Positions 1-10,985 of a DNA stretch of 31,709 bases are shown here, piece by piece; the first letter of the stretch is position 1, and each line of letters starts with the position of its first letter. The notes under the pieces were generated by a model. The model saw only the letters and a list, made by a program, of their open reading frames with translations, was not told the DNA's origin and did not search any database. Origin of the DNA: Gnetum montanum (Eukaryota > Streptophyta > Gnetopsida > Gnetales > Gnetaceae); contig MNCI01014467.1 of assembly GCA_015680685.1 (NCBI GenBank), positions 1 to 31,709 of the forward strand. Direction: 5' to 3'. The position numbers were made by a program, and so were the translations under genes.

Positions 1-1150
1 TTATTTAATACCAACAAAACTATTAAATAAAATTTTTGTTTAACCCTTTGTACACTAAATACATACTTCTTTGTAAAGTTTGAGAATATCAAATAACAAT
101 GTGCTAGAATTTCTAAAATTTTTAAGCACTTCCATAACTTGCTTTGAATGACAAAATTATAAACCCTAGAAAAACATACAAAGCATATAAAAGTGTTCTT
201 ATATAGATCTTTTACTTTATCAATAAGATATTTGAAACTGATGAAATGATCTATAGTAGAACATTTTTGTCTAAATCTTACATTATAAATTACATGAATA
301 TGATTTTCTTCATAGATTCTAAATAGTACTCAGAAGCTTAGCAAAAATACTACTAATGACTAAAATTGAAATTGAAAATTTTATGTATGTCCACTAAGAC
401 TCCTTGGATTTATCAGAATAGTTTTAAAATTCTTTTTATGGAATTTTGTTTTAAATTTATAGTTTAATGCTTCCATTAGAATCAAACTTGTAACTTGGGC
501 TTACTAGGTCAAGACCCTTATCACTAGGTTAACATCTCATTGTTATTATAATCCATTTATAATTATTTAGATGTTTTCTATTGATTTTTTAAAGAGCATA
601 TCTACTTTATTAATGCACCATTCAATTTCTAACCCTACTTGTACAATCAAATTTAACTTCTTCCAAATGGCACTTTATACCAATGGCCCTTCCATTTAAG
701 CATTTTTCCATATAACTTATTTACATCAACATTTTGTATGCCAGTTTCTTAATCTTCTGCATTGTGTCATCAAAAGAACTAAACAATGCTATAGCATTAT
801 TATGTAAATCTTCAATTTTGTCATTGCTATATAATAAAGGTTAATAAAAATTTTCAATATATTTGAGAGAAATAGCTTTATTCTTCTCTTGCAAAAAAAA
901 TGTTGAAAAGATTTGGGATCTTTTTTTAAACATTCTTAATAAACTATTCTATTGTCTAACAAATTCCTTCTTATTAGTTCAAATTAGATTTTTATAGATT
1001 TTTGAAATATAGAAAACTTGCAAAGTTGAAGGCTTGCGACCGTGCACTCATCATTCTGTTTTGTCTTCTGAAGTTTATTTGTACTGTGCTGCACCTTGTC
1101 GTGACTCCTTACTTGAATCGCTAGGTTTTGTCGAACCGTTGAGGCCTCGA
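1..1150. other. AT-rich non-coding stretch
   Basis: No reading frame of note, no recognisable domain and no repeat shared with the rest of the window is visible. The sequence is AT-rich with frequent stops in all frames. It lies outside the mirror-image structure: its counterpart position beyond 21.45 kb carries unrelated palindromic repeats. It marks roughly where the left half of the mirror ends. Confidence 0.6.
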
Positions 1151-2240
1151 AATTTTTATAGTGTTTCAATGGCCCTTCTTTGTTGACATTTAGAGGGCTT
1201 ACCCGAAAGATGTCAAAAAAGAATACGAAACACCAGAAGGTAAAGGCACCAACTGCATCGATCGGAGATTGCTCAAATGTCGCTCTGTCAAACCTGGAAG
1301 TGCAAAGGTAGGGTAGGAAAGAAAGAAGAAAAGGGATTTTATAGGAGTAAGAGGAGGGAGGTCCAGGAAATACTCAAGCATGTGAACATGAAAATTTTAC
1401 GAACAAGTCATTACGTCCTTCTGGGAATGTATTTGCGAGAGGTTACGCCATCATACGGTATATGAAGGGCTTGCACGAACAAGTTGTGTTACGCCTGCGT
1501 GGCCTGGATGAGTTGTTTTACATCCATTTTTCCAAGCTTTGTCCCCTCTTTTTTTTTGAACTACATTCCACTGGGCGAGTTGCATTACATCAGTTCATGG
1601 ACATGATGATGCGAAAGAATTTGATTGAATGTTCACGCTCTGTACAAGCAAAGCAGAGGGTAAAGGAAGTCGTAAGGATAAGGAAAGGAGGAAGCGAAGT
1701 AACGTATTTGATGGGGGGAGAAGTAGGGTTTGCACCTTTGAGTAGCTAGGCTAGTCTGAGCAACCACTTCAGGATGCCGTGACACATCACCTTCGAATGA
1801 ATGCATTCTCGATCAATGCTGTCATAGCAAGTAACTTGCAAAACATAATAGAGAGCAGAGCGTAAAAGCAATCTTCCTAATCGCTAAGGAGGGAGGCTGT
1901 TGAAAGAAGTGCCATCCAAAGAGAAAAGGAGAGCATAGGCCATGAAACAGGGACCATGAAAAGGAGGAAGGGTCCCAAGGTTGATGTCATGTTTCATGAA
2001 GTTGCCATCGATAGCTAGATTCATCTTGCTCAAATGACTGGGCAAAGAACAAGTCAGATGAATCTGCTAAGCCGGATTCAGGTGACGACGATGGATGGAG
2101 GCCGTTGAGACTACGGATGACCACAGTTTCTTCAGGGCCCCAAGTGGTGAAGTTGATCACAGGAGTTGCAACTATAGAGTGGCTATCAGAGTAACATCTC
2201 CAAGGGGTTAGTAGTATGCCTTTCGGCATGTCCAAGGAAT
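1150..2240 (+). pseudogene. Gene X, left copy (unknown function, spliced-looking, broken)
   Basis: I do not recognise this gene. A possible first exon runs from an ATG at 1210 to a GTAGGG donor at 1308; it encodes a short basic start (MSKKNTKHQK...) and ends in codon phase 2, like the first exon of acc. Further open stretches follow at 1277-1465 and 1462-1749, with a lysine/arginine-rich segment near 1650-1700, then a broken stretch near 1940-2090. The reason to treat it as real is conservation: bases about 1157-1360 match the minus strand at about 21420-21230, including the shared string AAGAATACGAAACACCA and the adjoining purine-rich tract. In both places the gene lies beyond the 3' end of pol and antisense to it. 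Antisense extra ORFs downstream of pol are known in some plant Ty3/gypsy elements, which fits. Exon borders after the first are uncertain and stops interrupt the frame. The exact extent is a guess. Confidence 0.4.
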
Positions 2241-2340
2241 CAGTAAGATGTCGGTGGAGTAGCGGCGTTGCGTCTGTTCCAATGCCTTACCTGTTCCATC
2301 TGGTAGGGATGCAGTGCAAGAGTGATCACACTCACTTGCT

Positions 2341-2735
2341 TTGTGGACTATCTATTGAAGGATCCCAGTTTTGAGTCCTGGTTGACTTGTGTTGTTGGTT
2401 TTAAGCCTCAGCAGGTCGTGGTCCCGATTTAATGTCTAGGCAGACTGAAACCTACTAGTTTTACATCGTACCAGATGGTGGAAGAGCTAGTTTATGGTCC
2501 CAGTAGACCATGCTATGGGTGTTAGTTTTATGTCATGACCTAGGGACAGGTTTGTGCTGGTTTAGCATCTCAGAAGACATATGCTTACCTTGCCAATTTC
2601 ACGTCATGGCGGACAGTCAGAAACTTTGCCAGTTTAGCATCTTGGCGGACACATGCAAGAAGTGCCAGTTTTACGTCTTAGCAGACGTGTACAACTTCAC
2701 TAGTTTTGCATCGTAGCGGACGTGTGTTACCTTTA
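2341..2735 (-). repeat. Degenerate ~36-bp tandem repeats 3' of left pol (array A)
   Basis: About eight to ten imperfect units follow each other, each built on a core like CCAGTTTTACGTCTTAGCRG followed by GAC and a variable spacer. The clearest units lie at 2590-2735. Read on the minus strand the core becomes a GTCCGCTAAGACGTAAAACT-like string, which is the same unit seen downstream of the right pol. The array begins within about 25 bp of the pol stop. Tandem repeats between coding region and 3' end are typical of Tat/Ogre-type elements. Confidence 0.75.
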
Positions 2736-2755
2736 CTCTTGAGATGAGTCGGTGT

Positions 2756-5700
2756 TTAAATGTAGTACCACATCAGATACATATGATTCACTGGATTCAG
2801 GTGTTTGTTACCATCGATATCCGCTAACTTGAATGCTTCGTTGTCATATGCACTGATGACCAGGAAAGGGCCTTCCTAGTTTGTAGAGAATTTGCCTACT
2901 AGTTCACGAATGGCCTTGAGAACTAGGTCTCCTTTCTTGATCGGTTGTTGATGCAGGTTATGCCAATGCTTCTGTCTCTGTTTGTCTTGATATCTTTCGA
3001 TGGTGTTGAGCATCTAGATGCATTTCTCCTCCACTGAGTCTAAATCCACGATTTTAGACTCATTGTGTTGAGTCTCATTTATAACTATGGAGAGGACCAT
3101 CCGCAATGAGGAAACTTGTAATTCCAAGGGCAACACTGCTTCGGATCCATAGACTAGGCTATAGGGCATCCTGTCTGTAGCTGTCCTACATGTCGTACGG
3201 TACGCCCATAGCACATAGAGGATTTTTTTGATGCCATCGTTTCTTATTATTGTTGAGCATCTTCTTGAGTAGATTGATAATTACCTTGTTTGTTGCTTCT
3301 GCTTGACCATTCGCTTACGGGTAATAGGGTGAAGAAAAAGATTACTTGATACCAAGGTTATCGCAAAAAGATTTGGTTTCTGTGCTTCCCGTTGTTAGTC
3401 ACAATAGTCATAGGGAGCCCAAATTTAGTTACAATATTATCTAAGATGAAATGGAAAACCTTTTGAGATGTAATCTTCCATAGGGGGATAGCCTCAACCC
3501 ACTTTGTAAAATACTCGGTGGCGGTGATAATGAAGCTATGTCCTGCGGAAGATTTAGGAGTGATGGGATCTATGATATCCAGTCCCCATCGTTGGAATGA
3601 CCAAGTAATCTGTGTAGTGTGTAACTCGGTTGGTGATACATGTATTAGGGTTTTGTAACGCTGGCACATATCACACATCTTAACTTTGGTAAGGTAGTCT
3701 CTTTCCATGTATGGCCAATAGTACCATAGACGTCTGATTTTAGCGATCATGGCTCGCGGGGCTACGTGTCCTCCACACAGCCCCTCGTGGACTTTGCTAA
3801 CTATTTGCTATGATTGATCATTATTAATGCAGGTTAGAAATACCCCATCGAAAGAGCTTCTACAAAGAGTACTATCTCCAATGATGATGTATTTCCTGGC
3901 ATGCTTATGCACTGCATCTTTTTGTGCATGCGTTAGCTCGTGTGGTGGTTCGCCATGCAGAAGGTAAGTCTTAATGTTGTCATACCATTCTGGCGTTCCC
4001 CCCGTGTTTAATGAAGAAATCTCTATCGCTTGAATGATAGGGTCTGTACATTCCATCATTAAAGCAGTCCAAGTGGAAAACAAGTGTGGTGGCACGTTTA
4101 GTGCCAATGTTGCCAGTGCATCTGCCACAGTGTTTTCGTTACGCAGCACATGTTGGGCATCAATTGTAACAAATTATTTCAGGAGATCTTTAGCCATATC
4201 ACAGTAGGATTGTAGATGCATAGCTTTGCAGGTGTAGACTCCTGTGATTTGATTGATGACAAGCATCAAATCACCTCGGATTGCCAGATGTTGAAAGTTG
4301 AGTTCTCTGGCTGTCAATAATCCTCTGAGGAGCCCCTCATACTTTGCCACATTGTTCGTACAAGGGAAGGCTAGGCAGTAATCCAATGGATGCACATCCT
4401 CGGGGGCAAGCGTAATAACAGCGGCAGCACTGCTGCCTCTTGTAGTTGAAACTCTGTTGAAGTATAATGTCGCTTCGAGGCCTGTTGATATAGGGCTTAA
4501 ACTATGTACATGCTCATCCAGAAATTTTGGCTCTATTATAGCTTGATCTTCAATAGGCAATGTCACTAGCTAGTCAGCTATAGCCTGACCTTTGGTGGAC
4601 GATTAGCCAAGATAATGTAAATCAAATTTGGCTGTGATAGCTTTCCAGTGAGCTATCCTACTACTCTCATACAAGTTATTTGAGATAGCCCGCAGAATGT
4701 TGTTTTTGCAAACTATGTTGACCTGACTGCGAAAAAGATAATGCCTACATTTTTTAAGTGCAAAAACCAATGCCAAAAAGTTATGCTCCACTTCATTGTA
4801 CCTTGTTTTGTATGCAAATAGAACATGACTGAGGTAATAGATAGGGGCTTCTGACCCATTGTTCCTTTTTTGGCAAAGTAACATAGCTATAGACACGTAT
4901 GAGTTAGCTAGATAAATGTAAAAAGGCTGATCCCTTTGTGGCAAGAAAATCGTTGGTAAACGTTGCAGCTCCATTTTTAAGTCATCAAATGCATGCTGGC
5001 AGTCATCAGTCCATTCAAAATTAACACCCTTCTTAAGAAGGTGTTGCATGAGATGTAATTTATCTGTTAACTTTGAAATGAACCGCCTGATAAATTGTAG
5101 TTTTCCCTGCAACCCACATAGTTCCTTAAGGTTTGTAGGTGGCGTTAAATCAACGATGGCTTTAACCTTGTCAGGATCGACTCAGATGCTAGTCTCTGAT
5201 ACTACAAACCCCAACATGTGTCCAGTTTTGACTCCGAATACACATTTCTTTGGGTTGAGCCGTAATTCATGTTTGAGACATCATTTAAGGACTAACTCTA
5301 GGTCTTCTAAATGATCTTTCAACTTTATAGACTTGACAGCTATGTCATCTACGTAGTCGTTCAATCTCCCTAAAAGGTAGTCACTAAAGATGTATGTCAA
5401 GGCTCATTGATACGTTGCCCCAGCATTGTTTAGCCTGGAAGACATCATAGTATAACAGAAGGTCCCCTAGGGCGTCATGAATGTTGTAGTCAATTGGTGC
5501 TGCAGATTAATATGAATTTGATTATAACCTGAGAAACTGTCCATAAAGGATAGAAGCGCGTGATCAACTATTGTGTCGATCAGTTGGTCGATACTTGGTA
5601 ACAAGAAATTGTCCTTAATGATGGTTTTGTTCAGATCTCGAAAGTCTATGCAGATGCGTATGCCTCCCGTTTTCTTAGTAACAACTACGATGTTAGACAC

Positions 5701-6305
5701 CTAGTCTGAGTAATCAACCGTGTGAATGAAGCCAGCCTGATATAGCTTGGTGATTTCATTACGCACTGCTAGTGCGATTTTTGGTTAATCTTTCATGTCT
5801 TCTGTCTAATTGCTTTGATGCATGGGTCTAAAATTATGTTATGCTGTATTAATCTCGGGTCTAATCCCGGCATGTCTTCATATGACCACGCAAATACATC
5901 AGCGTTATTTTAGAGCACTTGCATTATGCCACTCTGTGTCTATTGGTCTAGGAGGGAACTAACCCTGAGAGTTTTATTTTCACCTTTATGCGTAACCACA
6001 GGGACCTCGTTCAGAGGGTCCTTAGTCACATCACTAGCCTCCAGGTCTAGAGTTCGGGCTAGATGTTTTGGCCAATCTGGGGATATTTTCGATGTTGCTA
6101 TGGTTACGTCACAAAGGGAAGGGTCTGTTTTTATTAGCGTGTAATTAAGCTGTCTAATGGTCTCCCCATATGGGCCTGTTAAGGTTAAGGGTGTGGATAA
6201 AGTTGCATCCATTTGTGAATCGCCCTACAAAAATGGCAAAACTGAAGTTATTACATTGTTTTTTTGCCAATCTATTGAACGGTAAGAGTTTGTTTTTTTT
6301 TTCAT
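2756..6305 (-). pseudogene. pol: Ty3/gypsy Tat-type pol remnant (RT-RH-aRH-INT), left copy
   Basis: This encoded a retrotransposon polyprotein of about 1,180 residues. Domains in order on the minus strand: an N-terminal region from a possible ATG at 6305 (in frame with 6212 apart from one TAG); reverse transcriptase from about 5900 to 5110, with CIDFRDLNK, SFMDSFSGYNQI and the catalytic YVDD intact at 5344-5355; native RNase H at 5112-4603, where the first catalytic Asp is absent (YIYLANS); archaeal-type RNase H at about 4500-4080 (FPCTNNVAKYEGLLRGL, IRGDLMLVINQ, VADALATLAL); integrase with an H2C2 zinc region near 3800-3660 and core WGLDIID, then VTNNG, where Asp is replaced by Asn. The C-terminal tail ends at a TAA at 2756. 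At least six stops or frameshifts break it. No protease or gag is found upstream. The dual RNase H places it in the Tat/Ogre group. It matches the right copy domain for domain. Confidence 0.88.
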
Positions 6306-6804
6306 TGTGTTAGGATTGCATATTAAAGAGGCTTTGAGTTTACAGTCTTAGTGGACCGTTACAAATATGCATAGTTTGTAAGACAATGATGAGCTAGGCT
6401 TCCTAGATGCTAGCGTATATAAAAAAAAGATGAAGGATGCAACGTGGTGTGTCTAGCATGTCGTGAAATTTGAATTTTTGTACAAATCATAGTTAATGCA
6501 TCCGGATTACGAGATGATAAATTATGTATTAGTTTAGGGCCATTTCGGACCGTGATCCACACGATATCTATGAAATTAATGCCCTGATCTTCACGTTTCA
6601 TGTTATACTGACACCAGCGTTTCGGGAAAGTTCCGCATCGATCGGGCAGAAAGAAAAGTTAGTTTCAAGAATTTTGTTTTTAAACCGGTGGTTCATACTC
6701 AAAATAGGTTACAGATATCGCAAATTTGGATCTGGCTATAGCAGAAAAGAAGCAAAAGCAAGGCGTAAATAGACGATTTTACGAAAACTCTTTCGATTGC
6801 AACT
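6306..6804. promoter_or_regulatory. Divergent region between left pol and acc
   Basis: This 0.5-kb AT-rich spacer separates the possible start of pol (minus strand) from the first exon of acc (plus strand). It holds a single diverged unit of the tandem repeat at about 6328-6352 (GAGTTTACAGTCTTAGTGGA) and a TATA box at 6416-6423. No coding sequence is visible. The position implies that it drives transcription of acc, and perhaps of pol, in opposite directions. Confidence 0.4.
6416..6423 (+). promoter_or_regulatory. Candidate TATA box for acc (left)
   Basis: TATATAAA sits at 6416-6423 followed by an A-run, about 380 bp upstream of the acc start codon at 6805. The right-hand acc copy has a TATAAATA in the matching position once the suspected contig inversion is undone. 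No mapped transcript supports it, and an AT-rich spacer can produce such a string by chance. Confidence 0.35.
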
Positions 6805-9800
6805 ATGGCACCAAAGGTTAAAGGGAAGAATGCTAAATTGGAAATGATTGACAGAGTACAGGAAGGTTTGCAACAGGCTTCACAGGCCAAAGTCGAGGTT
6901 TGGGAAGTTACTCCGCTTAACCGGTAAGTCATCATACACCCTTTTGCACTATTGTTATGTTTTCTGCAGCGTCATAGTCGTATATTATTTTCCTGAATGC
7001 GTATGTTGCATTGAGCATTAATATCTGTTTATGTAGACTAAGCTATTATGATTTGCGATATTACCTTTGTCTTTGCTGTTGGACATGAACCTCATATTGT
7101 TACGAGTGTTTAGGTAATGTTGAGTAATACTGAGCAAACGTAGTGTATAATTGAAAAATCTAGGTATTGTACCCGTGGGTAGCATAATCAGGGTTTTGTT
7201 TTCTTTTCATTTATTCCCATAATAGTTACATGTTATGCTAGAGTGATATGCGATGTTGCTTTCATCGCTGTTGTCAGAGATAGACCTTGAGCTATTGCAA
7301 GGGTTTGGGCGATTATGGCTATGCATTTCTAGTGGAATCTGTAATTTTCTGGGAATCAGAAGAACCCTATTGTAGCGTGATGAATGTTCATGTCTAAATG
7401 TTTTGTCTAATAGTAATACATTTTCATTGTATAGTATTATGTTAAAGCCCGTCCTAGTTGTTTTGGACATTGTGGACGTTCTATGCTGCATGCATGTTCC
7501 TGCGGCCAATGTTCCTCCTCCTCATGCTCATATAAAGGAGGAGGTGGTGTGGTTCCGAAGGGGCATGCGGGGGGTTCTTGCAGTTTTTTCTTTGTAATTA
7601 CAGCATAATCATCTAGTCGCATCTACCAAGCGATGTAGCTGCTGCTATTTTGGAGACGCTACTGGTTGGTTCAACATAGAGTGTATTGGCATTCCTGATA
7701 GACGACACGATTGAAACTGTGTGGGTGCAAGACAGCGAAAAGAGTGCCAGTGGTTTGAGGCATTTGAGCTGGATCTAGGAGATGCCTAGATTCAACTGTT
7801 ATCATGCCTACAATACTCTGTTCATTGCCCGTCACCTCACAACCTACTTCCAGAATCCACCTGGCACTGTGTATTATGCCAGCGGGTAAGTTTTTTTTGT
7901 TTTGTCTCGTCTCGTTGTGTTGCAGTATGCAATTTGCATTGAGTGTAAAGAATTTTAGCCATGGTGTAGATTTTTCATCAATGATAGCGGTCTCCTGGGC
8001 AATAATGATACATTTTCATTGACTGAAAGGGATATAAGTGAATTCACTTCTATTAGCAACGTGCGAGCTACTGTCATGGAATAACTAGCGTTCGAAATCC
8101 TAGAATACCCGACCTGCTATGCCGACTTCTTTTCTAGATGTAGAAATCTTGGATGGCTAGATAGGGAATGGACCGTAGATCCTCCCCTCACTATTGCAGA
8201 CATGCAAAGGAAAATTCCTCCATTTTCTTTGCCATTCAGACTTGGTAAACTTCATTATGATGATGAATTATATCAATTTCATCAGTTAGTGATGATATAT
8301 GAAGTTGTCTCATTTTTTGTTACCTCGGCTTAACTATTGTTTTATGTGATGAGTAGTTAGGAAATCACGGGAGATTACGATCATGGCTTTCGGTCACGAG
8401 GCGAGCAATCTCTTTTTTCACTAGGGTGATATAAAGGAGATACAATGCTGGCTTGGCCATAGAGCAGCCTTAGTTGTTTTGACCAATAACCTTTGGGAGG
8501 TTGGACTGATGGACCTGTTCTTGGCCATAACCCCTGATGTTACTACGGGTGAAATGTTGACCTTAGTCAACTTCTTCAGCAAAGAAGCTGAGCGTCTCTG
8601 CATACGCGTGTGTAACATGTGTGTAAATTTTGACATCGACACTCAGCTATTCGCCGATCTCTTTGGGGTCCCCTCTGATGGCTTTCCTATAGAGGTAAAG
8701 TTGAAGAGGAGTGCCAAGTACCAGGAAGAGATAGAGGAGTGGCTAGGGGTTAAGAAGAAGGCTAAAGGAATTCCTACCGATGGGATTGAGTTGGAAGTGG
8801 CCAACACCATTTACCCCCTTTTTCGAGCCCAGGCCTTCCCCAAGACCCTCTCCCAAGGGAGATTTCTCACTATCGAGCAGGCCTGAATTATGCGAGAGGT
8901 CATGGAGGAGGGGACGTGATTCAATTGGGCCAGCTATTTTGCCGAAGGCCTATGCATTGAAATGGTCAAGCTTCACAAGAAGCTTGAATCCCATTTCAAT
9001 GTGCATTTTGCCTTTTTCATAGCTTGCTTCCGACGTTTTGCCAAGTTTTTGGTAGTCCAAAGAAATGGAGTCTAGGTGTAGCAGAACTGCAGCTATATTT
9101 CCAAACCATGGATTTCTCACATTTTCAACACTATTCAGTCATAAGACCCTCCTGAAGGAATCAAGGAGTCATTATCTGTAACGACTAAAAATATGGCGGT
9201 GCCTCGAACGTGGGGTCAAGACAGCATGGGTGGGGTGCTCCCTTCCTACACTAGCGATGCATCGAGGGGGAAGCGCCTAGGAGCTGAGATAGTGGACTTG
9301 TCGGTGCCACAGAAGAAGCCTCGTTTGACTGAGGAGCCTGTCGAGCCATCGAGTGGTATGAGGCAGAAGATGCAGGTCAAGTTTTGGAGGAGTAATCCTC
9401 CAGCAGGTAAGCAAAGAAATGTGCTAATAATTATAGTTATGCTACGTATAGACACTTTTGCATCGCATAATATTTATTGGACTAGAGAAACATTCTGTGT
9501 TAACTGAGGATGTTGTGTGACAGTGAAGGAGAAGGCTGTTGAAAGGTTAACCCCTGAAATAGGGGCTATGGTTTTGCGGCATGAGGAAGAGGCCCCAACC
9601 TTGGAAGAAGATGTTCCAGTCAACAAGGTAAGCAATGCACAAGTTACTGAGCGCAAGAAGGGAGTAGTAGTAGAAGATGCTAAAGTCCTTTTGGCCTAGA
9701 CAAGAAGAGGTAAATGATTTGTGACTCTGTGAGGCTAACTTTTATAGCGTACTTGACTCTAGGAAATTGCTTCTAAAGTTTATATTGGTCATCGTAATAT

Positions 9801-10950
9801 CTCCATTATGTCCTTATATTGAACTTGTTCTGGGTAATAGGTGACCAGGACATACACTTGTCAATAGTGGCGACTCGATCTTGGGGTGAATTTGTTGATA
9901 AATTCACCTTTATGGAAGGCGTCATCCAAGATATGATCGAGCGCTTGGAGAAAATCGATCCTGAAGTGGGTACATCACGATCATTACGCAGAAGTTATTC
10001 CATTGTGGTATTATGTTACCTAATTATGCCTAACCACCATTTTATGTTATTAGGAGCTCAACTCAGATGGGATCCGTTGGAGCCTATTGATTTAGACACC
10101 ATCGAACCCTCATCGGAAGCGAACGTCGTGTCATGCAACATTTACGACAAGATGTGTAAATGTGCTATACACTCGACTAGCTTCTTATGGGAATGTCAAA
10201 GCATAAACGAAGACCTTTGGAAGAGACTGCAAAGGTCGGAGAAGGAGAGGGTGGCTCTAGGTGATGAAGTGGGGGATTTGAGGTCATGGAACGAATTCCT
10301 AAAAGCTTAGGGGATGGGAAATGAGGACTGGCGGACGACTATTGTAGACTATGCCCATTATTGGACAGTCATCTGAAACAATGTCCAGACCAGCTGTGAA
10401 CTTGTCGAGCAGCGGATGCAAATGGATCTCATGGCTCAGAAAAATCAAGACTGGAAGGAATTTAGCACAAGTGTGCAAGAATGGGGGCAGATGCAGAAAC
10501 ACCACAAATATTTCTATAAGCGGGAATGCACTGCCTATCCTCAACATTACAGACACTTTGCCATCGAGGCTCAATCTCTTTGACTATTCCTCGACGTTGT
10601 TGGTGCTTCCGGTGCATTTGAAAAGTTCCAAGAGCAAGTGACGGTAAGTGCCTCCCCAAAAAGGGAAATGACTCTTCCTAGGGGGAGACAACTGTCCCTT
10701 CCTTCTTCCCTGAACCACCCCAATGGACTCCTATGGAGAAAGGGAAGGTTAAGGCCGGAGCTAATCTAGGAGACGGGATTTGGTCTGAGCTTATTGAGGA
10801 TGAAATTATGCAATGTCTGTGGGTTGGCTTAGAACAAATCCCATTTGCTACTGATGTAGGATTGTCACAGGTGAGTTGTTGTTTTATTATGCTTTTCGTC
10901 ATACCTAGTTTTGATCACGATGTTAATATGCATGTTATGTCTAATTGTAG
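6805..10950 (+). pseudogene. Accessory multi-exon gene acc, left copy (unknown function)
   Basis: I do not recognise a named family with certainty. Exon 1 (6805-6923) encodes MAPKVKGK... and ends at GTAAGT in phase 2. Probable further exons: about 7600-7885 (contains YHAYNTLFIARHLTTYFQNP, donor GGTAAG), about 7960-8244 (GWLDREWTVDP, IPPFSLPF; donor GTAAAC), about 8360-9406 (core at 8479-8886: WEVGLMDLFL, FADLFGVPSDGFPIE; donor GTAAGC), 9524-9700 (acidic, EEEAPTLEEDVPVNK), 9841-9969 (FTFMEGVIQDMIERL) and 10054-10870 (coiled-coil-like; SLWEC-type motif, NEDLWKRLQRSE, QRMQMDLMAQKN, YKRECTAYP; donor GTGAGT). The same blocks, in the same order, occur on the minus strand at 15195-10985, which shows that this was a real gene. 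The 8.5-9.0 kb core resembles the layout of putative plant transposon proteins, but that is only an impression. Stops at about 8409, 8884, 8917, 9073 and 10308 break the frame. Confidence 0.65.
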
Positions 10951-10985
10951 GAACAACCTGAGGAGGTTCCTCAGCGGGACAAACA
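10871..10985. other. Axis of the mirror-image structure
   Basis: The left acc coding sequence is recognisable up to the donor at 10871. The homologous part of the right acc, read on the minus strand, reaches about 10990. Between them lies at most about 115 bp, containing an intron-like stretch ending TTGTAG at 10950 and a perfect 7-bp hairpin (CTGAGGA, 3-nt loop, TCCTCAG) at 10958-10974. Beyond 10951 the plus strand could be read as a further short left acc exon, but the same bases also encode the right copy on the other strand. Confidence 0.5.

Noticed and set aside
1987-2235. 82-residue minus-strand open frame.
   Set aside because: It is opposite the conserved gene X region, is not conserved on the right side, and has no recognisable motif.
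2341-2735. CRISPR-like array.
   Set aside because: Units are imperfect, spacers are not of constant length or unique, and the same array recurs at the matching site of another plant retroelement.
10644-10650. GTAAGT as an intron donor inside the last large acc exon.
   Set aside because: The right copy aligns through this position without a gap, with the frame kept on both sides, so no intron is needed.
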